Below, one piece after another: positions 18,159-28,200 of a stretch of DNA of 64,000 nt (position 1 is its first letter; each line of letters begins with the position of its first letter). The stretch covers positions 31,616 to 95,615 of the forward strand of contig CAILVY010000362.1 in assembly GCA_903837785.1 (NCBI GenBank), given 5' to 3'. Made by a program: the position numbers and the translations under genes. This DNA comes from Candidatus Hydrogenedentota bacterium (GTDB lineage Bacteria; Hydrogenedentota; Hydrogenedentia; Hydrogenedentales; CAILVY01). The notes beneath the pieces are model-generated. The model did not search any database. It saw only the letters and a program-made list of their open reading frames with translations, and was not told where the DNA came from.

Positions 18159-19553
18159 GTTCTGGCCTCCCAGTCAAATGTCTTGACGCCTCTTCACTTA
18201 CGCTCTGCGCTGCCCCTGCATGCTCAAGGGCACCGCCTCATTCCGTGTTGGATTGCGCGATGCGCACGAACAGACGGACGCTCTGCGAGACAACACCCTC
18301 CTCGTTAGTCTTCTCCGAATGACAGCGCGCCGCATTCCAGCTTCACCTGGGCGAGGAGCGGGCTTGCCCTGCCCCTTCATTGGGCGCTTCGCATCCGCAG
18401 CGAAAACCTGGCTACGCTTCACACCCTCGCGATGCGCGAAAAGACACCTGACACCTCTTGCTCTGTTTTCCGCGCTGACCTTGACATGCCCAAACACTTC
18501 GGCCTCTGCAACAACACTTCTCGGCCCGCAGATTCCTGCGGCAGCAACAAAGTCTGCAGTTGAACCCGTGCTTCAAGTTTGTCTTTGAGCAATGCATCTA
18601 CGCTCTGCTAAGCAATCCGCATACCATTTGCAGCTAGCCCTGCAAGTGCCGCTGTAATGGAGGGTTGCGCGGTAGCGACACATAGAACACTAAGATAAAA
18701 GGGGTGCGCGTTTTGTGACGCCTCTTCGCAGCGCACTTCCACAAGTAATGTGTGTGAAGGCAGTTACAGTCTGCCTCTCCTCGACTGGATGTGAAAATTC
18801 TCACGCCGGTTGACTGCCAGAGACTCGGAAGCACGGCACCACAAGCCAAATTCAAGATTCGGGAAGATATTACGCGGCCGGAAAGCCCCTGAAGATGTGC
18901 ATCGCCGCGCTGCAAACGCGCAGAGAAAAGAGAGTAAGAATCCACGTCCTTCAGCGTGCAGTGCAGCAACGATGCTGCCGGCGTGTTTGAGAGAACACGC
19001 TCTCCGATAGCTCTTCTTCGACTTGCATAATGGAGCGAAGAAGGGCAGCTGTCCGCAAGAGAGGGAGAGCAGGAGCGCGCGCGTCTGGCGATGTGTGCGG
19101 CGGCGACATCTTGTCGTTGGACTGGCCAGGCCTGCTCGCGATAGTACTGATTCATGTTGCTGATAATTGGACCGGCTCCACGGCGGCTTCAGTCAAGAAG
19201 GCAGGCGAATGAGCCGTAGCTTGCCCAAGCGGGAATCCGTGCGAGTGGCGGCCGAAATTCTCTAAGCGGCGTGAGTGGCCCGCGCCGGATAGTGGATATT
19301 CGTAATCAAGAAGCGTTCTGTCCCCTGGCGCAGCCGCAATACCCCGCCCGGAGCGTTTCGGAAGGTCTGCATCGAGTTTCTTGTGCCCGTGTTGAAATCG
19401 CGATGACGACAAGAAGTTCGAGCCAGGAAACCTATGGCGATTGAGGCCGCCTGAAGAACGCAAAGGAATCCCTTCTCCTCTGCGGGGGGACGTCTCCTGT
19501 GCGGTGAATGATTCAGGCCGCTATGCGGAGCGGCGCGGCAACGTGGCGGCCGG
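18159..19553. other. 1.4-kb stretch without a supportable gene
   Basis: ORFs here (such as 18220-18588 and 18634-19155) have no signal peptide, family motif, or convincing SD and an odd Arg/Ser/Cys-rich composition, so I call none. The stretch separates the oxidase start (18158) from the peroxidase stop (19554), so the part nearest 18159 should hold the oxidase promoter. A 12-mer, TGACGCCTCTTC, occurs twice in the same orientation (18184-18195 and 18716-18727), and a CRP-like palindrome lies at 18790. Confidence 0.5.
18790..18804. promoter_or_regulatory. CRP/FNR-type palindrome
   Basis: TGTGA-AAATTC-TCAC matches 9 of 10 conserved bases of the E. coli CRP consensus TGTGA-N6-TCACA. It is ~630 bp upstream of the oxidase start, far for a classical activator site, so function is uncertain. 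No CRP-family regulator is in the window; only a cNMP-binding domain fused to an enzyme is present. Confidence 0.3.
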
Positions 19554-20621
19554 CTACTCCTGAACGGGCGGTGGATTGCCTTCCAACGTCCCGAGAAACG
19601 CAACAAGATCGGCTGTGTCGCCCGGATGGAGTTCCAGGCCGAGCTGGAGTTGGCCCATGAGGTGCACAGCACCCGAAAGCGTGGGAATCTTGCCGTCATG
19701 GAAGTAGGGGCCGGTCCGCGTGATGTTCCGAAGCATCGGAACCTTGAAAACGAACCGGTCTTCTTCATTCTTTGTGACTTCGTAACGGCCCACGTCCTCG
19801 TTCCCCGCGAGCGCATGGCGAACCCCGATCTTGCGATAGAGTTGGCCGCCGACGGTCACGCCCGTATGACAATCCACGCAGCCATGATCCATGAAGGCCA
19901 TGAGTCCCATCTTCTCTTGTTCAGTGATGGCGTCTTCCTCGCCTGCGAGGTACTTATCGAAACGTCCTGGCGCTATCAGCGTGCGTTCGAAGGCCGCAAT
20001 CGCCACGGCCATGTTGTCATACGTCATGGGTTGCGGATCGTTGGGAAACGCGCGCTGAAACGCTTCTGCATATCCCTCGATCCCCCGGAGCCGGTCCATC
20101 ACCTCCATCGGTGTCTTCATGCCCATCTCAATCGGATTCAGGACCGGGCCTTTCGCCTGGTCAACCAAATCCGGAGAACGGCCGTCCCAGAATTGCGCAA
20201 ACTGAAAGCCCGCGTTGATCACGGTGGGAGAGTTGCGCTTGCCGAATTCCCCGATCGTACCCTTTGACGTAGGCGTGTGATCCGTGCCCGCACGGCCTTC
20301 CGTGAGCAGATGGCAGTCGTGGCAGGCCTGATTCTTGTGGGTCGAAATGCCTCGCTCGAAATAGAGGCGCTTCCCCAAGGCGATTCTCTCCGGAGTATCG
20401 TTTTGGCTTCCCGGCATCGCCGCGGGAAGCCGCCCGAGAAACACCCTCGATGATAAGAGCAACTGATCCGGATCCATCATGGAACTCATGGCCGGGTCGG
20501 AGGTGCTGTGTTCTTCCGGCCCGGTGGCCGCAGCCGCCATTCCCGGGGCGAGGACCATGAATGAAACGACTGTGCCTCGCAGCACGAAGGCGCTTATGTA
20601 TCGGATGACTAGGGACTTCAT
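19554..20621 (-). CDS. Di-haem cytochrome c peroxidase (CcpA/MauG family)
   Basis: 355 residues with an N-terminal signal peptide (to ~32) and GGGAGG 7 nt before the ATG. Two haem c motifs are present: CHDCH (100-104) and CVDCH (248-252). The family segments GKRNSPTVINAGF, FWDGRS, and FKVPMLRNI are also visible. The length is typical for bacterial di-haem peroxidases, which reduce hydrogen peroxide in the periplasm with electrons from small cytochromes; MauG-type relatives modify proteins instead. It lies 146 bp after the Cys-rich protein gene on the same strand, with a hairpin in between. No dedicated electron donor is seen nearby. Confidence 0.93.
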   Translation of the reverse strand: MKSLVIRYISAFVLRGTVVSFMVLAPGMAAAATGPEEHSTSDPAMSSMMDPDQLLLSSRVFLGRLPAAMPGSQNDTPERIALGKRLYFERGISTHKNQACHDCHLLTEGRAGTDHTPTSKGTIGEFGKRNSPTVINAGFQFAQFWDGRSPDLVDQAKGPVLNPIEMGMKTPMEVMDRLRGIEGYAEAFQRAFPNDPQPMTYDNMAVAIAAFERTLIAPGRFDKYLAGEEDAITEQEKMGLMAFMDHGCVDCHTGVTVGGQLYRKIGVRHALAGNEDVGRYEVTKNEEDRFVFKVPMLRNITRTGPYFHDGKIPTLSGAVHLMGQLQLGLELHPGDTADLVAFLGTLEGNPPPVQE

Positions 20622-20668
20622 GGGGGTGCCTCCCGTTGTTCGCGTGTGAATCTGCCGGTGATCCTTGC

Positions 20669-20708
20669 CGCCCTCTTTCCCGGGGCATCGGCCGCAGGAA
20701 AGAGGGCG
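20669..20708 (-). terminator. 12-bp stem hairpin between Cys-rich protein and peroxidase genes
   Basis: CGCCCTCTTTCC and GGAAAGAGGGCG form a perfect 12-bp stem with a 16-nt loop. It lies 60 bp past the stop of the 20768-21163 gene and 48 bp before the peroxidase start on the same strand. There is no T tract on either side, so it may terminate, partly attenuate, or stabilise the upstream mRNA. Confidence 0.5.
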
Positions 20709-20767
20709 TTCAAGACGTTATCGTGCAAGACAAATGCCGGGCTGTGTGTGGCAACCCGCACCCGGAC

Positions 20768-21163
20768 CTACTTCTTCTCCGCGGCCTTGGTCTCCGCCGC
20801 CTTCTCGATGTTCTCAACGTAGATCGCCTGCAGGCCGTTGGCCTTCACCATGATCCCTTTGACATTGACCTTCTCGCCCATCAGCGCAAGACGCTCGGGA
20901 TTAATGACCGGCTTCTCCTTGTCCTTGCTCACCAGCATGAACAGCCCACCCTTGTCGTCTTGCAGAAGGGCCGTGTCCCCGCCCTTCAGGCAGGCTTGGC
21001 AGCACTCCTTTGAGCACTTGTGGTCCGGACCGCCGGCCAGCTTGCAGAACGAGCAGCTCAGGGTGCCGGTCATGGTCATTTCCTCACCCTTCTTGGCCTC
21101 TACGGCCCACACGGCCGCGCTCAACACCGCTACGACGACACACAGAACCAATGTCTTCTTCAT
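20768..21163 (-). CDS. Small exported Cys-rich protein
   Basis: 131 residues from the ATG at 21163 (AAGGAGAGGATC upstream); the ORF start at 21202 adds a non-signal leader. MKKTLVLCVVVAVLSAAVWA is a signal peptide. The mature part has a cysteine cluster (LSCSFCKL, then KCSKECCQAC), a GGLFML strand, a beta-rich VNVKGIMVKANGLQAIYVENI half, and a Lys/Glu/Ala tail. I have seen similar short exported proteins (a C-x-CxxxCxxxG pattern followed by an OB-like half) of unknown role in PVC-type bacteria. Metal binding is plausible from the cysteines. It is upstream of the cytochrome c peroxidase gene and may share its transcript. Confidence 0.75.
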   Translation of the reverse strand: MKKTLVLCVVVAVLSAAVWAVEAKKGEEMTMTGTLSCSFCKLAGGPDHKCSKECCQACLKGGDTALLQDDKGGLFMLVSKDKEKPVINPERLALMGEKVNVKGIMVKANGLQAIYVENIEKAAETKAAEKK

Positions 21164-21837
21164 GATCCTCTCCTTTCCGATTTCCTCTTGCTGCATGTAC
21201 ACTAATCACCCCGCCACCCAGACGAGGCGCAAACGGCCTTGACTCATGCGTTTTTCAGGCCTCACCGACTCCCAACAGAACGGGACTTCCGCGGATGCTC
21301 TCGCCGTTAGGAGCATCGATAACCTGTAAGCAAACCCTGTATACCCGACTTGAAAAACAGTGATGCGGGCGAGGTCTATTCCCAGCCCGCCAAGTCCAAG
21401 ATCCGCGCGTGCCTCAAGGAAGGCGTAAGCACAACATACACGGCTGAGATGAACGTTAAGCACACTTCAGGGCTTGACTGGCGCTCCGCCTGTCCGAGTA
21501 CAGAGGCGACCGTGGGCCCCGGCAAGCGCAAATTTCGGGGACCTGCGGCAACCGGCTCAAGTGTTGATGCGCTGGAAGACCCGCCCGGATTTCTCTTGCG
21601 TGCCTCTTGGCGGCAATAGGTTCATGACAACGAAACCAGGATGGGAAGGGAGCGCTGCGGGGTGCTCGTATTCATTTGCTACAACGGTCATGTTTCCGTC
21701 ATCATGCGTTGAAGAAGCGTGGCCTGTGGGATTCGATGCTGCGCAAAACGAAGCCGGCGCGATGAACGGCATCGTCCGTCTATCACCGGCGGAGGCAACA
21801 CCGACGCTTTCTCTGAACTTGGAACGGAGGTTCGGCC
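21164..21837. other. Intergenic region between divergent genes
   Basis: This 674-bp stretch separates the Cys-rich protein (minus) and the sialidase-like gene (plus), so it must hold both promoters. The small ORFs in it show no motif or signal peptide. I see no clear -35/-10 pair, tRNA, or large inverted repeat. Confidence 0.5.
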
Positions 21838-22914
21838 ATGAGACTCTGCTGCTTGACGGGTTTGCTGCTTACGAGCATAGCGGCGAGTGTCTTTGCCGCG
21901 GAAGACATCATGATGGAGCGCGTCATCGGAACCGAGGTTCCTGGCGCGTATAAGCACCCATGTACTATTACTGCCTTGAACAACGGCGATCTCTATCTCG
22001 CGTACTACGGCGGGACCGGCGAATACGAGGATGACTCGAAAGTGTGGGGAATGCGCAAGGCAAAGGGCTCGGATGTCTGGACCGCCCCGGTGTGTATCGC
22101 CGACACGCCCTTCCTCGGAGAGGGCAATCCCGTCGTGTGGCAGGCCCCGGACGGACGCGTCTGGCTCTTCTACGTCCAACGATACGGAAACACCTGGTCC
22201 GACTCGCGCGTCCAGGCCAAAATCTCCAAGGATGGCGCAGCGACGTGGTCCGATTCCTTCATGATCACTTTCCAGCAGGGCATGATGGTTCAGGGGCTCC
22301 CCATCGCGCTCAAGAACGGCGACTATCTGCTCCCCGCCTATTTCGAGACCGGACATGATCAGGAGAAGACCGATCCCGACACCGCCTCGTTCTTCTTCCG
22401 CATCAACCCGCGCACGAACACCTGGACCGAAACCGGACGGATCGTCTCCGACAAGGGGAATCTACAGCCCCAGGCAGTCCAACTCACGGATGAACACCTC
22501 ATCGCCTACTGCCGCCGCGGCGGTTCCTTCGATCCTTTGCCCGACGGCCGTATCATCCGCGCCGAATCGCATGACGGCGGCGCCACCTGGAGCCGGGGCA
22601 CGCCCTCGCAATTCAAGAACCCCAACGCGGGCATCGCGTTCATCAAGCTGCAAAACGGGCATCTCCTGCTCGTGTTCAACGACAGCATCTCCGACCGCAC
22701 GCCGCTCACCGTGTCCATTTCAACGGATACGGACAAGACGTGGCCCTTCAAGCGCGACATCGCCGTGGGAGATGAAACCCGGGACTTTGCCTATCCCGTG
22801 GCCATCCAAACTGAGGATGGCCTGATTCACGTGGCATGCACCACCGACAATCGAAAGGCCATCCTCCACTTCACGTTCAAAGAGGAGGCGATTCTGAGCC
22901 ATCCCGTCAAGTGA
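21838..22914 (+). CDS. Secreted sialidase-like BNR-repeat protein
   Basis: 358 residues with a signal peptide at ~1-20 (MRLCCLTGLLLTSIAASVFA) and GGAGG 7 nt upstream of the ATG. It is a six-bladed propeller by pattern, with Asp-box-type loops SKDGAATWS, SHDGGATWS, and STDTDKTW. The family (PF13088-like exo-sialidase/BNR domain) includes sialidases and many environmental members of unknown specificity; I do not see the full arginine triad clearly. It reads convergently to the SSS symporter 39 bp away, a common pairing of extracellular glycosidase-like protein and importer. Confidence 0.82.
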   Translation: MRLCCLTGLLLTSIAASVFAAEDIMMERVIGTEVPGAYKHPCTITALNNGDLYLAYYGGTGEYEDDSKVWGMRKAKGSDVWTAPVCIADTPFLGEGNPVVWQAPDGRVWLFYVQRYGNTWSDSRVQAKISKDGAATWSDSFMITFQQGMMVQGLPIALKNGDYLLPAYFETGHDQEKTDPDTASFFFRINPRTNTWTETGRIVSDKGNLQPQAVQLTDEHLIAYCRRGGSFDPLPDGRIIRAESHDGGATWSRGTPSQFKNPNAGIAFIKLQNGHLLLVFNDSISDRTPLTVSISTDTDKTWPFKRDIAVGDETRDFAYPVAIQTEDGLIHVACTTDNRKAILHFTFKEEAILSHPVK

Positions 22915-22938
22915 GCTGCGCCCCGGCCCGCGCTGGGT

Positions 22939-22961
22939 CCGCCGGAAGGCGGTTCACTTTT
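22939..22961 (+). terminator. Weak hairpin after sialidase-like gene
   Basis: CCGCC-GGAA-GGCGG followed by TTCACTTTT resembles a short intrinsic terminator for the plus-strand gene. Its tail overlaps the end of the convergent symporter gene. The stem is only 5 bp. Confidence 0.35.
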
Positions 22962-24945
22962 CCAGCGTAACGCCGGCTTCCTCGCCCGGATCAAAGTAGT
23001 TCTCCTTGGGCAGATGCCGGAACCAGAACACGTACACGCCGCCCAAGCCGATGAAGAAGAGAACAAGCGTTGGCCAGAATGGTTTCCACGCGCCGATGAC
23101 CGCCTGCATGGGCAGGAGGAACATCGTGACTTGCCACAGCAACGCGAAGGGCACGCAGAGAATATCGCGCCGGTGCTCCAGTTGCATGGCAACGCGATCC
23201 GCTTCCGGAAGGGCTTTCCGGAAAGGCCCCCACAATCCGAAGGGCCGCGTGATGCGATAGAAGCGCGCCACGACCTCGTGGTCTTCCGGGGCGCTGAGAT
23301 AGGTGCCTATAATCGAGGCGGCGGCGCCGATCGCCCCGATGTAGAGGAACTGCAGGCGCGAATCCAGCTCGGGCCAGATCATGCGCTGCACAATGGCCGC
23401 CGTCATGCCGACGAAGGTGCCCATGGCGAAGCCCCCGCCGTTAAAACGCCACCACAACAACCGCAGGAACCCGGGAATCATGAGTCCGGCGCCCAGGCCC
23501 ATGATGATCCAATCCCAGACATCGTTGATGCTCTTCACGTAGTAGGCGAACATGAACGACAAGACGACAATGACGGCGACGGCCGCCCAATTGGCATAAA
23601 TGAGTTCCCGCGTGGATGCGCCGCGCCGGAAGTACTTCTGGTAAATGTCCCGCGTCACGAATCCCGTTGTGCCGTTGACCTGTGCGTTGAACGTGGACAT
23701 GGCGGCGGCCAGCAGCACGATGAGCAGGAGTCCGCGCAACCCCGGCGGGATGTTGAACAGCAGGACCGCGGGCAGGATCCGCTCCGGATCGATCCCGCCC
23801 TCATAACCGACCAGCATGAGCTTCCTCGTCCACGTATCCGCGCCCAGCAATTGCTTCAAACCGCTGATGAGGCCCTCCGAATACTTCTCGGGATGGTTCG
23901 CAATGCCCGACACAACGCTGTCCCATTGCGCCTTGTCGGCAACCGTCACATGCTGCTTGATCAGATCCGAGGTCTGCGCCAGCACAGACTGATCCGGGAA
24001 GAGATCATGCACGAGGAGGATGCCGAGCGCCGCGAAACCCATCATCATGGGCCAGCGGAACGTCATCAGTGTGGTCCAGAAGGCCGTCAGCAACCCGCAT
24101 TCCCTATCGTTGCGCGCGCCGAAATAGCGGGGATCGGCGCCCGAACCGATGCCGAGGAACACGTTCTTCATCAGATAGAAGAAGGCGAACATGGCAAGCG
24201 ACTGATACATCTCGTAGCCCGGCGGCATCGTCGTGTTCCACTGCGGCGTGGTGCTCATCCACTGCGCGTTGTGCGTGACCTGGCTGGCCAGCGCGCCGAA
24301 ATCCGGCACGCTGCCCACCTTGATCACCGCCATCGCGGAGATGATGAAGACGCCCGCCAGGATGATCGTGGACTGAAACAAGTCCGTGAACACCACGCCA
24401 TAGAAGCCCGAAACCATCGTGTAGACCGTCGTGATGCCGATCATGACGACATTGCACCAGAAGGGCGAGAAGGGGAAGAACATCGTCAAGAAGAGGCCGG
24501 CCCCCTTGATGAGGTAGGCCAGCATGCCGATCGATGAGACGATGCCCGCCAGGGCCATGACGAACTGGGCAAAGCGGCCGCCGGGACCGTCGCCAAAGCG
24601 GAACACCATCCACTCCGCGGCGGTCAGGCATTTCGAGCGCCGGTGCCACTTGCCGCCCCAGAGCATCATGAACGCGAGGCAAAGCACCGCCCCCCCGCGA
24701 AACTCGATGAACAACCCCCGCGGGCCAAGCAGGAACAGGAAGGACGTAATGATCATCGTTCCCGTCATGTCGAGGAAATAGGCCGTCCCCGACACGCCCA
24801 GCGCCCACCACGGCAGTTGCCGTCCGCCAATCAGGTAATCCTCGAGGCTCTTGGACGCCATCCGTTCAAGCGCCAGGCCGAGCACCACCAGAGCCAAGAA
24901 GTACGCGCCTATCACCGAGTAATCGATCGCATTAAGAGACCACAT
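22954..24945 (-). CDS. Sodium:solute symporter (SSS family)
   Basis: 663 residues, an inner-membrane protein with about 13-14 hydrophobic segments. The first ones are typical for SSS permeases: IDYSVIGAYFLALVVLGLAL, then SLEDYLIGGRQLPWWALGVSG, and a GFYGVVFTDLFQ segment in the middle. AAAGGTG lies 7 nt before the ATG. SSS members use the sodium gradient to import sugars, sialic acid, amino acids, or vitamins. The neighbouring sialidase-like gene suggests a sugar or sugar acid, but that is inference. It is the only obvious importer among the carbohydrate genes here. The hydrophilic loop near residues ~310-370 is longer than usual. Confidence 0.93.
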   Translation of the reverse strand: MWSLNAIDYSVIGAYFLALVVLGLALERMASKSLEDYLIGGRQLPWWALGVSGTAYFLDMTGTMIITSFLFLLGPRGLFIEFRGGAVLCLAFMMLWGGKWHRRSKCLTAAEWMVFRFGDGPGGRFAQFVMALAGIVSSIGMLAYLIKGAGLFLTMFFPFSPFWCNVVMIGITTVYTMVSGFYGVVFTDLFQSTIILAGVFIISAMAVIKVGSVPDFGALASQVTHNAQWMSTTPQWNTTMPPGYEMYQSLAMFAFFYLMKNVFLGIGSGADPRYFGARNDRECGLLTAFWTTLMTFRWPMMMGFAALGILLVHDLFPDQSVLAQTSDLIKQHVTVADKAQWDSVVSGIANHPEKYSEGLISGLKQLLGADTWTRKLMLVGYEGGIDPERILPAVLLFNIPPGLRGLLLIVLLAAAMSTFNAQVNGTTGFVTRDIYQKYFRRGASTRELIYANWAAVAVIVVLSFMFAYYVKSINDVWDWIIMGLGAGLMIPGFLRLLWWRFNGGGFAMGTFVGMTAAIVQRMIWPELDSRLQFLYIGAIGAAASIIGTYLSAPEDHEVVARFYRITRPFGLWGPFRKALPEADRVAMQLEHRRDILCVPFALLWQVTMFLLPMQAVIGAWKPFWPTLVLFFIGLGGVYVFWFRHLPKENYFDPGEEAGVTLEK

Positions 24946-25267
24946 AGAAACACCTTTCCCAAAAAGTGTCGCATTTTAGCACGTTGGACCGCGCGGATCA
25001 GCCCTCTTCTGGCCCGACGCCAAGACCGTCGTCCTGGGCACGACTTTTCCGGTGATCAAGGAGAAGAACGATCATGCGGCTGATTCCTGCCGTTCCGAGC
25101 ATCCAACCATGCATCTTGCAGAATGCCGGCGAAGGATTTCGCGATACCCGGCGGCTGCGCCGTTTGACCTTTCGTCGCCGAATTTTGCCTACACACGGAG
25201 TTGTGACTTCACAGAAGGTGCGTTATTATGTAAAAGGTGAAAAACTGGGCAAGGGGTGAAGTGTGCC
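24946..25267. other. Divergent control region, symporter / sensor kinase
   Basis: This 322-bp non-coding region lies between two divergent starts. The kinase side holds a good promoter (25201-25229, separate entry). On the symporter side, TAAAAT (minus strand, 24973-24978) is a possible -10 box without a good -35 partner. Confidence 0.55.
25201..25229 (+). promoter_or_regulatory. Sigma-70-type promoter of the sensor kinase, with overlapping palindrome
   Basis: TTGTGA (25201-25206) and TATTAT (25224-25229) are spaced by 17 bp, ~40 bp before the kinase ATG. The -35 box overlaps TGTGA-CT-TCACA (25202-25213), an inverted repeat placed where a repressor would block polymerase. Confidence 0.55.
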
Positions 25268-28200
25268 ATGACAAGGCGGTACAAGCAGTCCAAGAAGGCC
25301 CGTCCGCACAATGAATCGGCCACTTCTCAGTGTTCAGAGGCGTCAGCCGATGGCCCGAGGCCGCACGTGCCCCGCCTGGCCCGCCTCCGGCAGCACACGC
25401 CTTTGGGATGGATGACGCGTTACGGCCTGGCAATCCTGGCGGTGGCGCTTGCCTTCGGAATGCGGCTCCTCTTGACCGCCTGGGTCGGCCCAGGCTTGCC
25501 TCCCTACATCACCTTCTATCCCGCGGTGATGACCGCGGCCTTGTTGGCCGGTTTCGGGCCGGGATTAGCGGCCACGGCCTTGACGGGCGTTGTTGTGGGG
25601 TGTTGGATTCTGCCGCCATTTGGGCAATTCGGTTTCGAGTCGCCGGTGGATCGCCTGGGGATGCTGATCTTCGTGCTGATGGGCGTGTTCATGAGCGTCG
25701 TCGCCGGTCTCTACCGGCGCAACCGCGACAAGGCCGCGGACTTTGACCGCGAAGCGGCGCTCCGCGAAACGCAGGAGGCGTTGCGCACGCAAGCGGAACA
25801 GATTGACCCCGTTCGCGCGGATATCATTGCGCGTGAGATGCTGCGCGTCATGAGCGGCCGTGGCGGCGTGGCCGCGGCGCCCGCCGAAACCTCGGACAAG
25901 ACCCTGCGCCACGTTCCGTCCGTAGCGGGCGCGGCCGTGGCGGCGGTGGGCTTTCTAGTTCTGACCGGTTGGCTCTTTGGCGTGGAATCGTTCAAGAGCA
26001 TCCTTCCGGGCCTGGCCACGATGAAGGCCAATACCGCCCTGTGCTTCCTGCTCTTGGGAGCAGCATTGGCGCTCCGGGAATTCAGCGCCGTGCGGCTGGC
26101 CTGCACGGGATTCGTGCTGGCTATCGCCGGACTCACGATGTTTGAATATCTCTCCGGGATGGACCTTCTCCTGGATCAGCTCCTCTTCCGCGACACAAGA
26201 GATGTGCACACCATCTTTCCGGGCCGGATGGTTGAGGCCACCGCTCTGGGATTCCTGTTGAGCGGCACCTCGCTGCTCTTGCTGAGAGTGCGCGGCAACG
26301 CCGCGCTGCGCGTGCAACAGGCGCTGGCCGTGGGCGCCGCCATGATCGGCCTGGTCGCGGTCCTGGGCTACGTCTATGACGCCAGGCAGTTGTATCGTTT
26401 CGCCGGCTATTCGAGCATGGCCCTGCACACCGCGGTTTCACTGATTCTCTTCGCAGCCGGACTGCTCTTCGCACGGGATGGCGGGTTGCGGACGGCGTTG
26501 AGCATGCCCAAGGCCGGCGCTCAACTCCTGCGCCGGCTGCTGCCTGCGGTGCTCCTGGCGCCGGCGGCATTGGGCTGGCTCTTCCTCATGGGAGTCCGTC
26601 TGGGCATCTATGGCCATGGCATGGATGCCGTTCTCTTCGCCCTCGGGATGATGGTGTCGCTCACCGCATTCGTGTTCTGGGCGGCGCATGCGCTCAATCT
26701 TACGGACAAAGTGCGCCGCGACGCCGAAGTGCAACTGCGCAATCTGGCCGAGCTGATAAACCACGCCCAGGAGCCGCTGATTGTTCGCGAACCGGGCGGC
26801 CTCATCCGCGCATGGAACCACGGCGCCGAGGCGCTCTATGGCTGGCCGGCCGCCGAGGTGCTGGGACAGAGCATGCACCGCCTGCTCCGCACGGAAGGCC
26901 TGCCGCCCGACGAACTGGATTCGCACCTGGAAATGACGGGGCATTGGGAAGGCGAACTCGTCCACACCACTCGCGACAGCCGTCGTGTAATCGTGGAGAG
27001 CCGTCAGACCGCTCACCGCATCGATGACGGCCAGGTGTTTATCCTGGAAAGCAACCGGGACATCACCGAGCGTAAGCGCGCCGGGGACGCATTGCGCGAG
27101 AGTGAGATCTTCAAGGCGGCCATTCTGAACTCCCTGTCGGCGCATATCGCCGTGCTCGACCGCGAGGGCCAGGTCATCAGCGTCAATGAACCGTGGACGC
27201 GCTTCGCCCTCGAAAACACGCCCGCAGGCGTGTCTGCTCCGGCCGTGGGCGCCGGCTATCTGGAGGTTTGCCGCCGTGCCGCAGAAGCCCGGGATCCGCT
27301 GGCTCGTGAAGCGCTCGAAGGCATCCTCAGCGTATTGCGCGGAGAATCCCCCCACTTTGCGATGGAGTACCCCTGTCATGCGCCCGCCGAACAGCGCTGG
27401 TTCCTCATGACGGTGACGCCGATCGCGGCGCCGGGAGGCGCCGTTGTCACCCATCTCGACATCACCCGCCGGAAACAGGCCGAGGCAGCGCTGCTGGCAA
27501 GCGAGAACCGCCTGCGGCGGCTCTACGATGCCGGGCTCATCGGGGTCATTTACTGGAACATGAATGGCGAAATCACCGACGCCAATGACAAGTTCCTCGA
27601 TATGGTTGGCTACGACCGCGCGGACTTGGCCGCAGGCCGAATCCGGTGGAGCCAGATGACACCCCCGGAGTACCGGCACCTCGACGAGCACTCCGTCGTC
27701 GAAATGAAGACTACCGGCGCCAACCAGAAGCCCTTCGAGAAGGAATACTTACGCAAAGACGGTTCGCGCATTCCGGTCCTCGTTGCCGGCGTCATGCTGG
27801 ACGAAGAACGTTACAATGGAGCGGCCTTCGTGCTGGATATCACCGCGCGCAAACTGGCCGAAAAGGCCCTCAATCAGAGCGAAGAGCGATTCCGGCTCTT
27901 CATGGACAACAGTCCGGCCATCGCGTGGATCAAAGACGAAAACGGCCGCTACACGTATCTGAACAAAACCCATCAGGAGCGATTTGGTATCCGGCCCGAA
28001 GACTGGCTCGGGAAGACAGACGCCGAACTCTGGCCGCCCGAGATTGCCGCCGAGATGCGCAAGAACGATTTGGCCGTCCTGGCCGCCGGCCATGCCATCG
28101 AGGTGTCCGAAAAGACCCTGGACGCAACCGGGGCTTCCGTCCACTGGCTGAATTCGAAATTCCCCTTCGCAGACCTCGCCGGCAACCGCTTCGTGGCGGG

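Noticed and set aside
18634-19155. 173-aa minus ORF in the 1.4-kb gap
   Set aside because: Ser/Arg/Cys-rich without motif, SD or signal; a random ORF is likelier.
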